Shown here: piece by piece, positions 8,593-17,174 of the stretch
Layout of the letters: every line of letters begins with the position of its first letter
Numbering within the stretch: position 1 is the stretch's first letter
From: Betaproteobacteria bacterium HGW-Betaproteobacteria-16
GTDB lineage: Bacteria; Pseudomonadota; Gammaproteobacteria; Burkholderiales; Burkholderiaceae_C
Reading direction: 5' to 3'
NCBI GenBank assembly: GCA_002840835.1
Contig: PHCQ01000004.1
Location: 62,001-126,000 of the forward strand
Length of the DNA stretch: 64,000 nt
Made by a program: the position numbers and the translations under genes
The notes under the pieces: model-generated
Seen by the model: the letters and a program-made list of their open reading frames with translations, nothing else
Databases searched by the model: none
Told to the model about the DNA's origin: nothing

Positions 8593-11517
8593 ATGACGGC
8601 CAGCCCACCCAACGGTTCCGCAGTTGACCCCTCCGTACCCACATCCGTGAACCTTTGCCCACCATTGGTGGCAGGTGAACGACAGGCGAGCCATTCGCGC
8701 TTCGTGCAGCGCCTGCGCAGGCGGTACGCCGACGACCTGGCCAGCCTGCCGCCCGGTGCGCCGGTGCACGCCACCATGCAGACCTGCCTGGCCGCCCTGC
8801 GTGCAAAGGGCCTGGCCTTGCCGGCGGCGCTGCGTGTGCTGCGCCAACTGGTGCTGGAACGGCTGGCGGTGCTCGATTGCGAACAGGGTGCGCCACTGCA
8901 CGATGTCACACGCGCGGTCACCGAGCTGGCCGAACTGGCGCTGGACGCCGCCTGCGAGCTGGCGTTCGCCGAACTGGACGGCCTGCACGGTGAACCGCTG
9001 GTCGGGCCTTCTGAGGACGATGTACCTGGCCGCTCCAGACTGGACGCCGGTCCACCACCTGACCTGGCGGTTGAGAAGCCGCGCAGGGCGCATCTCTGGG
9101 TGGTGGGCATGGGCAAACTCGGTGCGCGAGAACTCAATGTGTCCAGCGACATCGACCTGATCTATGTGTACGACCACGACGGCGAAACCGCCGGCAACAG
9201 CGAGGGTCGCAACCGCATCAGCAACCACGAGTACTTCGGCAAGGCGGTCAAGCACATCTACAACACGGTGGGCGAGACCACCGAGCACGGCAACGTGTTC
9301 CGGGTCGACCTGGCGCTCAGGCCCAACGGCAATTCAGGCCCCAGCGCGGTGTCGCTGGGTGCGCTGGAAGAGTATTTCCTGGTGCAGGGGCGGGAATGGG
9401 AGCGCTTCGCCTGGCTCAAGAGCCGGGGGATTGCGCCCGCCATCTGCGTGCGCGACGGCAGCGCCAACGCCTTGCGCGGCGCGGTGCTGCCCTTTGTGTT
9501 CCGCAAGTACCTGGATTACAGCGTGTTCGATTCGCTGCGCCAGTTGCACCGCCAGATTCGCGAGCATGCCTCCAGGCGCGCCGCCGGCCACCCCGGGCGC
9601 TCCAACGACGTGAAGCTCTCGCGCGGGGGCATTCGTGAGATCGAGTTCACCGTGCAGCTCCTGCAGGTGGTGCGCGGCGGCCAGTTTCCCGAACTGCGCA
9701 CCCGCCCCACACTGGACGCGCTCACGCGCTTGTGCCGCGCCAACCTGATGCCCCAGGCCACGGCAGACGCGCTCTCGCAGGCTTACGATTTCCTGCGCCG
9801 GGTCGAGCACCGCATCCAGTACCTGGACGACCAGCAAACCCACGTGCTGCCCACCCGCGACGACGACCTCACCTGGCTGGCCGCTACCATGGGCTGCGCC
9901 AATGTGTGCGAGTTCCTGCACGCGCTCGACGCCCACCGCGAGGTGGTGGCCCAGGAGTTCGACACCCTGCTGGGTGGCCCGACCAAAGGGAACTGCAATG
10001 GCAAGAGCTGTGGCAATGGCGGACGCAGCGGCGTCGAAGGACTGCAAAGCGTATTGGCCAGGCTGCCAGAGCGCTTCGCGGCGCGCATCAGCCAGTGGTG
10101 CGAAGACCCCAGGGTGCTCGCGATGCGCGAAGACGCCCGGCTGCGCCTGACTCGGCTGGTGGAGCGCACCGGCGCCTGGCTCGACGAAGGCCGTGTCAGC
10201 GAACTGGCGGCCCTGCGCCTGGCGGACTGGATCGAACACCTGCTGCGCCGTGAAAGCTACCTGGCCCTGTTGCAGGAACGTCCATCGGTGCACGAGCGCT
10301 TGTTGCGCATCATCGGCGCAGCCAAATGGCCGGCCCGCTACCTGCTCAGGCACCCCGGCGTGATCGACGAGCTGGCCAGCCAGCAACTGCTGGCCGAGCG
10401 CTTCGACGCGGTCCAGTTCGAAGGCGAACTGGAAGCGCGGCGTGCAGCCCTGCAGTCCACGGGTGAAGACGACGAAGAAGCCTTGCTCGACCTGCTGCGC
10501 CGGGCACACCATGCCGAGGTGTTCCGCACACTGGCGCGCGATATCGAAAAGACGCTCACCGTCGAACAGGTGGCCGACGACCTGTCGGCCCTGGCCGACT
10601 CGGTGCTGCGCGTGACCGCACGCTGGTGCTGGTCCCGGCTGAAGAACCGCCACCGCGAGGCGCCGTGTTTTGCCATCATTGGCTACGGCAAGCTCGGAGG
10701 GAAGGAACTGGGCTACGGCAGCGACCTGGACATCGTGTTCGTCTACGAAGACGATGACGAAAATGCGTCAGAAATCTACGCCGGCTTCGTGCGAAAAATG
10801 ATCAACTGGCTCACGGTCAAGACCGGGGAGGGCGACCTGTTCGAGATCGATACCGCGCTGCGGCCCAACGGCAATTCCGGCCTGCTGGTCACGAGTTTCA
10901 CCGCCTACGCCAACTACCAGCAGCAACGCGGCAGCAACACCGCATGGACCTGGGAACACCAGGCGATGACCCGCGCCCGCATCGTGATGGGCGATGGCAC
11001 CGACGGGCCTGGCCCAGGCGCCAGCGGGTCCGGCCCATCGCTTCGGGAACGCTTCGACGCCGTGCGCGAGTCGGTGATCACGGCCGAGCGCGACGCGCCA
11101 TCGCTCGCGGCCGAAATCGTCGCCATGCGAGAGAAGGTGCGTGCGGCGCATCCGGTGCGTGGCACACGGTTTGATGTCAAGCACAGCCCGGGCGGCATGG
11201 TTGACGTGGAGTTCGTGGTGCAGTACCTGGTGTTGTCAGAGTCACGCGTGCACACCGAACTGCGCGCCAACACCGGCAACATCAATCTGCTGGAACGCGC
11301 CGAACGCGCGGGCCTGCTGGCACCCGGCATGGGCACGGCGGCGGCGCAGGCCTACCGGCGCCTGCGTCAGATCCAGCACCAGGCGCGACTGGATGAAGCG
11401 TCCACCCAGGTCGACGAAAGCGAAGTGGCCGACGCGGCACCTGCGGTGCGTGCCCTGTGGGACCACGTGCTGGGCCATGCAACGGCCGCCCCTGCGGGTC
11501 AGCCACCGGGTCCATGA
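8593..11517 (+). CDS. glnE: Bifunctional glutamine synthetase adenylyltransferase / adenylyl-removing enzyme
   Basis: GlnE of about 974 aa. It attaches AMP to, or removes it from, glutamine synthetase in response to PII and glutamine. Two nucleotidyltransferase halves are visible. The adenylyl-removing half has GMGKLGARELN followed by SSDIDLIYVY (about 172-193); the adenylylating half has GYGKLGGKELGYGSDLD (about 697-715). Both Asp pairs that bind metal are present, so both activities should be intact. The start at 8593 (MTASPPNG) is chosen over the ATG at 8578 because the latter would overlap the yhdP start; the N-terminal 40 residues are low-complexity and either could be right. Its stop TGA overlaps the ATG of a chain of micro-ORFs that leads into the rhombosortase gene. 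Confidence 0.93.
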   Translation: MTASPPNGSAVDPSVPTSVNLCPPLVAGERQASHSRFVQRLRRRYADDLASLPPGAPVHATMQTCLAALRAKGLALPAALRVLRQLVLERLAVLDCEQGAPLHDVTRAVTELAELALDAACELAFAELDGLHGEPLVGPSEDDVPGRSRLDAGPPPDLAVEKPRRAHLWVVGMGKLGARELNVSSDIDLIYVYDHDGETAGNSEGRNRISNHEYFGKAVKHIYNTVGETTEHGNVFRVDLALRPNGNSGPSAVSLGALEEYFLVQGREWERFAWLKSRGIAPAICVRDGSANALRGAVLPFVFRKYLDYSVFDSLRQLHRQIREHASRRAAGHPGRSNDVKLSRGGIREIEFTVQLLQVVRGGQFPELRTRPTLDALTRLCRANLMPQATADALSQAYDFLRRVEHRIQYLDDQQTHVLPTRDDDLTWLAATMGCANVCEFLHALDAHREVVAQEFDTLLGGPTKGNCNGKSCGNGGRSGVEGLQSVLARLPERFAARISQWCEDPRVLAMREDARLRLTRLVERTGAWLDEGRVSELAALRLADWIEHLLRRESYLALLQERPSVHERLLRIIGAAKWPARYLLRHPGVIDELASQQLLAERFDAVQFEGELEARRAALQSTGEDDEEALLDLLRRAHHAEVFRTLARDIEKTLTVEQVADDLSALADSVLRVTARWCWSRLKNRHREAPCFAIIGYGKLGGKELGYGSDLDIVFVYEDDDENASEIYAGFVRKMINWLTVKTGEGDLFEIDTALRPNGNSGLLVTSFTAYANYQQQRGSNTAWTWEHQAMTRARIVMGDGTDGPGPGASGSGPSLRERFDAVRESVITAERDAPSLAAEIVAMREKVRAAHPVRGTRFDVKHSPGGMVDVEFVVQYLVLSESRVHTELRANTGNINLLERAERAGLLAPGMGTAAAQAYRRLRQIQHQARLDEASTQVDESEVADAAPAVRALWDHVLGHATAAPAGQPPGP

Positions 11518-11647
11518 GTGTCGCACGGCCGTTCCGAAGGCGCTCAGCCCCGCAGTGCGCAGCACGGAGGGAAGCCCTATGAGCGTCGCACGGCCGTTCC
11601 GAAGGCGCTCAGCCCCGCAGTGCGCAGCATGGAGGGAAGACCTATGA
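11514..11647 (+). repeat. Two tandem copies of a 65-bp unit between glnE and rhombosortase
   Basis: ATGAG(T/C)GTCGCACGG recurs at 11514 and 11579, and a third partial copy begins at 11644 with ATGAGCGCAGCACG. The period is exactly 65 bp and the two full copies differ at only a few positions. Each copy includes a GGAGGGA Shine-Dalgarno-like run about 8 bases before the next ATG. Confidence 0.85.
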
Positions 11648-11673
11648 GCGCAGCACGTAGGGTCGTCCATTGA
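11514..11673 (+). other. Chain of three overlapping micro-ORFs linking glnE to the rhombosortase gene
   Basis: Micro-ORF 1 (11514-11582, 22 aa) begins on an ATG that overlaps the glnE stop as ATGA. Its own stop overlaps the ATG of micro-ORF 2 (11579-11647, 22 aa) as ATGA. That stop overlaps the ATG of micro-ORF 3 (11644-11673, 9 aa), whose TGA overlaps the TTG start of the downstream gene at 11670. The peptides are Arg-rich (MSVARPFRRRSAPQ). Every junction could support translational reinitiation. The peptides themselves have no recognised function. Confidence 0.5.
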
Positions 11674-12275
11674 GCGCCTCACGCAGCTGGCTGCTGGTGT
11701 GCGCCATGCATGGCGTGGCCAGCATGTTGCTGTGGTGGGCACGCGCAGACATGGTCGACGTGATGACCTGGCATGCGGAGGACTGGCAGCATCAACCCTG
11801 GACCTTGTGGACCAGCGCCTGGGTGCACATGAATACGCCCCACCTGATCGTCAACCAGGTGGCGCTGGGCGCGCTGACAGCGTTCGCCTGGATGGTTCGA
11901 CCGAACTGGCGCTGCACGCTGGCCTGGCTGCTGGTCTGGCCGCTCGCGCAGGTGTCCCTGGTGTGGTGGCCTCAGGTCGGCTACGCGGTGGGCCTCTCCG
12001 GGCTGTTGCATGCGGGCGCCATGTTGCTGGCGGTGCAGCTGGTCCTCAAGCGGATTGCCGTGCGCAAGGGAACACGATGGGGCGGTCTGCTCATGCTGGG
12101 CCTGCTGGTGAAGCTGGCGGTGGAACGTGGCTGGTCGTATCCGGTCGTCTGGGACTCGGGCAACGACATGTCGGTGGTGCAGGCGGCACACCTGAGTGGC
12201 GCCTGCTGGGGTCTGGTGTTGGGCTGGCTGGTCTGTGGCAGGCCCTGGCCGCTGCGCCCGGCGGCCACTGGCTGA
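11670..12275 (+). CDS. rrtA: Rhombosortase (rhomboid-family intramembrane protease)
   Basis: Polytopic membrane protein of about 201 aa with the three-block signature of rhombosortase. These are WTLWTSAWVHMNTPHLIVNQ in the first block, the catalytic Ser in GLSGLLHA (about S112), and a late helix with His in AAHLSGACWG. Rhombosortases are predicted to process proteins that end in a GlyGly-CTERM anchor. No such substrate is encoded in this window. The TTG start at 11670 is used because it is overlapped by the stop of the preceding micro-ORF (TTGA junction) and gives a normal N-terminus ahead of the first helix. Its stop codon is followed directly by a GC-rich repeat element. Confidence 0.8.
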   Translation: MSASRSWLLVCAMHGVASMLLWWARADMVDVMTWHAEDWQHQPWTLWTSAWVHMNTPHLIVNQVALGALTAFAWMVRPNWRCTLAWLLVWPLAQVSLVWWPQVGYAVGLSGLLHAGAMLLAVQLVLKRIAVRKGTRWGGLLMLGLLVKLAVERGWSYPVVWDSGNDMSVVQAAHLSGACWGLVLGWLVCGRPWPLRPAATG

Positions 12276-12358
12276 CCCCCCGCGCCGCCTTCGGCGTCAC
12301 CCCCCTGGAAGGGGGGCGCACCCAGTGGCCCGGCAAAGCCGGTTCCACGGGTGCCTTG
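12276..12358 (+). repeat. GC-rich post-stop repeat element
   Basis: Starts directly after the stop codon. Motif order: CCCCCGCGCCGCCTTCGGCG (hairpin with UUCG-type loop), CCCCCTGGAAGGGGG (hairpin), GGCCCGGCAAAGCCGG. Same family as the elements at 18422, 22533, 25020 and, inverted, 22728-22800. It separates two convergent genes. No gene is seen in 12359-12454. Confidence 0.75.
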
Positions 12359-12454
12359 GATGGGCTGCTCTCGCTCCACCTCCATTTGGGAGCGCGGTGT
12401 CTGAGTCCCTCGTCCCTCTGCCGGAAACAGGCTCCGCCTGTGCGCGAGGAAAAA

Positions 12455-13303
12455 TCAGGCGGCAGCAGGTGCGCCTGCAGCGGGCGCGAGCGATTTGCGG
12501 AAGCGGTTGAGTTCCTGAACCGACTTGAAGCTCTGGTCCATCAGCAGGCTCAGGTTGTGCAGGATGCGTTCGACGACCTTGGTTTCCCAGACCGTGTCGA
12601 AATCGATCTGCTTGTCCAGCCAGTGCTCCAGCCACTCGGGGTTGGGCAGACGGCTCTGGATCGTGTCGTTGGGAAACAGGCCCTTGTTCACGTGCAGGTT
12701 GGTGGGATGCAATGCCTGCGCGGTGCGGCGGGCGCTGGCCATGAGCACGCCCACCTTGGCGAATGCGGTACGGGCCTCGTCGCCGAATTTGCCGATGGCG
12801 CGCTTCATGTAACGCAGGTAGGCACCGCCGTGGCGGGCTTCGTCCTGGCTGAGCGTGGCGTAGATCTTCTTGATGACAGGCTCGGAATGCCACTCGCTGG
12901 CGCGGCGGTACCAGTGGTTCAGGCGGATCTCGCCGCAGAAATGCAGCATCAGCGTCTCCAGCGGCGGCGCTGGGTCGAACTCGAAGCGGATGTCGTGCAG
13001 TTCCTTTTCCGTGGGCACGAGGTCAGGGCGGAAGCGCCGCAGGTACTCCATGAGCACCAGGGAGTGTTTCTGTTCTTCAAAAAACCAGATCGACATGAAG
13101 GCAGAAAAGTCCGAATCGTCGCGGTTGTCACGCAAGAACATCTCGGTGGCCGGCAGCGCAGCCCATTCGGTGATTGCGTTCATCTTGATGGTCTGGGCCT
13201 GCTCGTCGCTGAGCTTGGAAGCATCAAACTGGTCCCATGGAATGTCTTTGTCCATGTCCCAACGGACGGATTCGAGTTGTTTGAAAAGTTCTGGGTAGAG
13301 CAT
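12455..13303 (-). CDS. Ferritin-like diiron protein of unknown substrate
   Basis: Predicted soluble helical protein of 282 aa with a ferritin-like diiron core. The ligand pattern is visible: Glu in TEWAALPATE, Glu-x-x-His in FFEEQKHS, Glu in FCGEIRLNHWYRRAS, and Glu-x-x-His in SQDEARHGGAY. This is the paired E...ExxH arrangement of acyl-ACP-desaturase/AurF-like oxygenases. The Ala-rich tail (LAPAAGAPAAA) is probably disordered. It stands alone on the minus strand between the rhombosortase and the MerR-type regulator. Whether it belongs to the neighbouring light/lipid module is not shown by sequence; an oxygen-activating diiron enzyme would fit. No specific reaction is assigned. Confidence 0.75.
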   Translation of the reverse strand: MLYPELFKQLESVRWDMDKDIPWDQFDASKLSDEQAQTIKMNAITEWAALPATEMFLRDNRDDSDFSAFMSIWFFEEQKHSLVLMEYLRRFRPDLVPTEKELHDIRFEFDPAPPLETLMLHFCGEIRLNHWYRRASEWHSEPVIKKIYATLSQDEARHGGAYLRYMKRAIGKFGDEARTAFAKVGVLMASARRTAQALHPTNLHVNKGLFPNDTIQSRLPNPEWLEHWLDKQIDFDTVWETKVVERILHNLSLLMDQSFKSVQELNRFRKSLAPAAGAPAAA

Positions 13304-13446
13304 GTCGGACTTTCTTTACAGCTGGGAGCCAACCTTGCATTTTAGGCGGTGGTGAATATGAGGGCGCGGAAATCAACAGGTTCCGCAAGGCTTTGCGCTC
13401 GACAGACCCTGTTGGACAGGCGCTTGGACCAGGCGTTCCGCACGCC

Positions 13447-14466
13447 TCAAACCGGCGACACGCGTGTCCGCCAACGTGCGACCGCCCCCGCAATCTCTTC
13501 CAGTCGGCTCAGTGGCCAGAACGCTGGTTCCGCCGTGCTGGCGCCTGGATGAGCCATGCGTCTGGTCCGCTCAATCGCGGGACACCGGCCTCCGGCCCAG
13601 ATTTCCACGCGGGCGGGCAGGCGTTCCCGCAGTTGGGCAAGTGCCGCGCGCACGTCACGGGTATTCTGGTTCGCGGTGAAGCTCAGCGCCACGATGTCGG
13701 CAGCGCCGGTCTGGGCCGCGCGCACGATGTCGGACAAAGGCGTCTGGGTGCCCAGTGGCACGGTCTGACAGCCTTCCAGCACCATGAAGCATTCCGCCAT
13801 CAACAAGCCCAGCCCGTGCGGCTCCCCCGGCAGCGTCGTCAACAACACCCTCGGGGGAGCGCCTGGACGCCCGCCACCGACCTGCACCATGGCATGGCGC
13901 AACACCCCTTGCAGGATCTCCGTGTACAGGTGTTCCTCGAACACCGCCAGTTGACCGTCGACCCAGGCCTGTCCCACGAACACATTCATTGGCGCGACGC
14001 GCTCGATCACAAACCGTGCCAACCCCCGCTCCAGCAGAGACTGGGTCAGGGCCAGACGCAGGGCATGGGCGTCCTGCGCACGAAGCAACTCCATCCACTC
14101 GCTCGCTTCTGGAAATGGGGTTGCGTGCGCCTGCACCCGGGTGAGTGCTGAGCTCACGCGGACTTCCTCCGGCTTCTGAATCCACTGCGCGAGCGGCGGC
14201 GTATTCGAGTCAAGGTCTGCCAGCGCTTCAACACCCAGCGACACCACCCGCCCGGGTCGATGACCCGCATCGAGCAGGCGCCGGATGGTCCGCAACCGAT
14301 GCAGCTGGGCATCGTCGTACTGACGCTCACCCTGTCCATCTCGGGCCGGGGTCGGAAAACCATAGCGACGCTCCCAGACCCGCAGGGTGTCCTTGGACAG
14401 CCCCGTGTCGCGCTCCACGTCGGCGATGGTGTGCAGCGGAGCTGGGGATGAGGCGGTACTTGTCAT
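13447..14466 (-). CDS. MerR-family regulator with cobalamin-binding domain (LitR/CarH type)
   Basis: Transcription factor of about 339 aa. The N-terminal MerR helix-turn-helix (about 14-80) reads IADVERDTGLSKDTLRVWERRYGFP. The middle has a helical cobalamin-binding cap with a W...FEEH motif (about 180-200), and the C-terminal Rossmann part carries GEPHGLG, which corresponds to the B12 motif DxHxxG with Glu in place of the first Asp. LitR/CarH proteins hold adenosylcobalamin in the dark and repress; light breaks the cofactor and releases DNA. The gene diverges from a lipid-modifying operon, the usual genomic partner. ATG at 14466 is chosen; an in-frame TTG at 14472 is also possible. Confidence 0.85.
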   Translation of the reverse strand: MTSTASSPAPLHTIADVERDTGLSKDTLRVWERRYGFPTPARDGQGERQYDDAQLHRLRTIRRLLDAGHRPGRVVSLGVEALADLDSNTPPLAQWIQKPEEVRVSSALTRVQAHATPFPEASEWMELLRAQDAHALRLALTQSLLERGLARFVIERVAPMNVFVGQAWVDGQLAVFEEHLYTEILQGVLRHAMVQVGGGRPGAPPRVLLTTLPGEPHGLGLLMAECFMVLEGCQTVPLGTQTPLSDIVRAAQTGAADIVALSFTANQNTRDVRAALAQLRERLPARVEIWAGGRCPAIERTRRMAHPGASTAEPAFWPLSRLEEIAGAVARWRTRVSPV

Positions 14467-14934
14467 GGACAAACGTTTCAGCGTGTTCTTTCATTATGGA
14501 GCGGTAAACATGAAAACCCGATTTGTCCAAGGCAAGTCCGGCCCTAATCCCTTTGCAATTCATGGGTATTGGTTGATTTATCTCGACCAAATAGTGACTA
14601 TTCAGTCACAATAAAACCGTTCAGTAGCTTTTTCCTCCAATCCGTCATGCCCATCACCGCTTTCTTCCCGCAAACCCTGAGTGCCTGTTTCACGCGGCGA
14701 GTCCGAGGCTGGAACTTTTCTGATGAGGAAACGCTCTCAACTTCCACGTCGGCAAAAAAGAGCTTCTTGTCGCCGACACCGGTTTCTGAACTGCGAAGCC
14801 TTCCGGGTATGACCCCGGATGCAATCCCGAGGCGCATCTCCTCCTCCCTCCCTCCCTTGTTCGTCTCGGGGCGCTTCGCAGTCTTTTCTTTTTCCGCTGG
14901 TCTGACCTCATCGGTCCCAGCCAGGGTCTGAGCG
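14467..14934. promoter_or_regulatory. Divergent intergenic region between the regulator and the lipid operon
   Basis: 468 bp with lower GC than its flanks near 14490-14640. It holds an AAACGTTT palindrome (14471-14478) beside the regulator start and a GTGAC-N6-GTCAC inverted repeat (14594-14609) as candidate operators. Small open frames exist on both strands (14569-14931 plus, 14598-14837 minus), but neither shows a recognisable domain. The promoters of both divergent units should lie here. Confidence 0.45.
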
Positions 14935-16338
14935 ATGTACGCCGACCCTCATGCCCGTGCGCCGGGCGATCCTTCCGCCTCCCATCCGCAGCGCCGCCCG
15001 CACGCGGCCATCATCGGCTCAGGCATTGCCGGTCTGGGCGCGGCACATACGCTGCATGGCCTGGCCGATGTGACACTGTTCGAGGCTGGCGACTACTTCG
15101 GCGGACACACCCACACGGTGGACATGACCTTGCCTGACCCGAGCGGCCACCCTGTGACGTTCGGCGTGGACACGGGGTTTCTGGTGCTCAACGAGCGCAC
15201 CTATCCCAATCTTCTGGCCTTGTTCGCGCAGCTGGACGTGCCGGTGGCCAAGTCCGACATGTCGTTTTCCGTGAAGGCGCCCGGCAGTGCGCCGGGTGGC
15301 ACTGCTCTGGAATGGAGTGGTTCGGACCTGTCCAGCGTGTTTGCCCAGCGGCGCAACCTGGTCAACCCCCGCTTCTGGCGCATGTTGTCCGACATCGTGC
15401 GCTTCAACCGCATCACCACCCAGCTGGCCGAACGCGGCGAAGACCTGGCACTTGACAGCCCGCTGCTGCAACCGCTGGGTGACTTCCTCAAGGAACAGCG
15501 CTTCTCGCCGGAGTTCAGGGACTGGTATTTCCTGCCCATGATGGGCTGCATCTGGAGCTGCCCCACCGACCAGATGCTGGCGTTCCCGGTGGCCACCATG
15601 GTGCGGTTCTGCCACAACCATGGCCTGATCCAGATCACCAACCGGCCGCAGTGGTACACGGTGGCCGGAGGCGCGCGACAGTATGTGGAAAAAATCGTGG
15701 CGCGCATTCCAGACAGCCGACTGAACACCCCCGTGTTGCAGGTGGTGCGCGACACCCAGGGCGTGCGCGTGGTGACCGCCGGCGCCATCGAGCGTTTCGA
15801 TGCTGTTTTGTTCGCCTGTCACAGCGACCAGGCGCTGGCGTTGCTGGGTGGCGAAGCGTCGGCCGATGAGCGGGAAGTGCTGGGCGCCATCCGCTATCAA
15901 CCCAATCGTGCGGTGCTGCACACCGACAGCAGCGTGCTGCCGGCCAGCCAGCGCGCCTGGGCCGCCTGGAACTACGAACGCTCCCCACAGGCCTGCCAGG
16001 AGGCCACGCAGGTCTGCCTGCACTACCTGCTCAACCGGCTGCAGCCCCTGCCGGTCCAGCAACCGGTGGTGGTCTCGCTCAACCCCCAGCGCGACATCGA
16101 TCCGCGCCAGGTGGTGGGCAGCTACGAATACGCCCACCCGGTGTTCGATCTGGCCGCCATCCGTGCCCAGGCCCGGGTACCTGGCCTGCAAGGCAGGCAC
16201 CACAGCTTCTTTGCAGGAGCCTGGACCGGTTATGGCTTTCACGAAGACGGCCTGAAATCCGGCATACGGGCCGCTCAGGCCCTGCTGGAAACCCATGGCC
16301 TCGTGCCATCGGTTCCCGCAGATCGGGTGGCGGCATGA
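14935..16338 (+). CDS. FAD-dependent oxidoreductase, amine-oxidase-like (COG2907 type)
   Basis: Flavoprotein of 467 aa. The dinucleotide-binding site is near the N-terminus: GSGIAGLGAAHTL (about 25-38) followed by Glu in LFEAGDYFGGHTHTVD. The C-terminal block with FFAGAWTGYGFHEDGLKSG closes the FAD site. This family is called amine oxidase or NAD/FAD-binding protein in databases, but its true substrate is unsettled. Homologues sit beside cyclopropane-synthase-like genes and DUF1365 in light- and singlet-oxygen-controlled clusters, where they are thought to act on unsaturated or modified acyl chains. First gene of the operon; its stop overlaps the next start as ATGA. Confidence 0.87.
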   Translation: MYADPHARAPGDPSASHPQRRPHAAIIGSGIAGLGAAHTLHGLADVTLFEAGDYFGGHTHTVDMTLPDPSGHPVTFGVDTGFLVLNERTYPNLLALFAQLDVPVAKSDMSFSVKAPGSAPGGTALEWSGSDLSSVFAQRRNLVNPRFWRMLSDIVRFNRITTQLAERGEDLALDSPLLQPLGDFLKEQRFSPEFRDWYFLPMMGCIWSCPTDQMLAFPVATMVRFCHNHGLIQITNRPQWYTVAGGARQYVEKIVARIPDSRLNTPVLQVVRDTQGVRVVTAGAIERFDAVLFACHSDQALALLGGEASADEREVLGAIRYQPNRAVLHTDSSVLPASQRAWAAWNYERSPQACQEATQVCLHYLLNRLQPLPVQQPVVVSLNPQRDIDPRQVVGSYEYAHPVFDLAAIRAQARVPGLQGRHHSFFAGAWTGYGFHEDGLKSGIRAAQALLETHGLVPSVPADRVAA

Positions 16339-17174
16339 AATCGGCTGCCGTGTTGCCCGCAGCCACCGCACAGATCGGCTTTGGCCAGGTGCGCCACACG
16401 CGCCATCGGCCGCAGCGCAACGCCTTTGCCTACCCCACCTATTTCCTGATGCTGCCCATGCGCAGCCTGCGCGCCAACGGCGCCGGTACCTTGGCGCGCA
16501 ACCGCCGCGCTGCACTGAGCTTTCATGATGCCGACCACGGCGATGGCCGCAGCGACAGTCTGCAGTGGCTGGAAGACCTGCTGGGGCAGCACGGCATCGA
16601 CGATGCCCAGGGCGAGATCTGGCTGCACACCTACCCGCGCGTGCTGGGCTACAGCTTCAAACCCGTGAGTTTCTGGTACTGCCACCGCGCTGACGGCACG
16701 CTGCGCGCCGTGCTGGCCGAAGTCAACAACACCTTTGGCGAGCGCCATTGTTATTTGCTGGACGCCCCTCGCTACGGCGAGCCCTGCGAAGCAGCGAAGG
16801 TGTTTCATGTGTCGCCGTTCTGCCCGGTTCGCGGACGCTACCGCTTTGTTTTCATGCGCTCCCAAAGCCCATCGCCGCGCACCGTGGCGCGCATCGACTA
16901 CTTCGACGCACCAGGCGCCGACGCCCTGCTCAACACCAGCGTGAGCGGTCATCTGGAGCCCCTGACCACCACCTCGATCCGCCGTGCGCTCTGGTCGTAC
17001 CCGGCCATGACCTTGGGTGTCATCGCCCGCATCCACTGGCAGGCACTGCGTCTGTGGTTCAAGCGCGCCCCATTTTTCCGCCTGCCGCCCGTCCCGGGCG
17101 ACTTTGTCACCCCGGCCCTGTCCGCCGCGCAGCCGGTCACCGCTGAACGCCCTCCAGAACCCAGTCGCCCATGA
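16335..17174 (+). CDS. DUF1365 domain protein
   Basis: Protein of 279 aa matching the DUF1365 family over most of its length. The conserved start of the domain is QIGFGQVRHTRHRPQRNAFAYPTYF, and the central block reads LGYSFKPVSFWYCHRADGTLRAVLAEVNNTFGERH. The biochemical function is unknown. The family occurs almost always next to an amine-oxidase-like flavoprotein and a Cfa-like methyltransferase, as here, which supports a role in lipid modification. It overlaps both neighbours by four bases (ATGA at each end), so translation is probably coupled across the three genes. Confidence 0.88.
   Translation: MKSAAVLPAATAQIGFGQVRHTRHRPQRNAFAYPTYFLMLPMRSLRANGAGTLARNRRAALSFHDADHGDGRSDSLQWLEDLLGQHGIDDAQGEIWLHTYPRVLGYSFKPVSFWYCHRADGTLRAVLAEVNNTFGERHCYLLDAPRYGEPCEAAKVFHVSPFCPVRGRYRFVFMRSQSPSPRTVARIDYFDAPGADALLNTSVSGHLEPLTTTSIRRALWSYPAMTLGVIARIHWQALRLWFKRAPFFRLPPVPGDFVTPALSAAQPVTAERPPEPSRP

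Noticed and set aside
9334..10653. 439-aa minus-strand frame inside glnE
   Set aside because: Opposite-strand shadow of a clear gene. No motif or ribosome-binding site.
11699..13345. 548-aa plus-strand frame across the rhombosortase and ferritin-like genes
   Set aside because: It overlaps two genes with strong family motifs, and crosses a repeat element between them.
14569..14931. 120-aa plus-strand frame and 79-aa minus-strand frame in the regulator-operon gap
   Set aside because: Neither has a recognisable domain or a convincing ribosome-binding site. Treated as promoter region.
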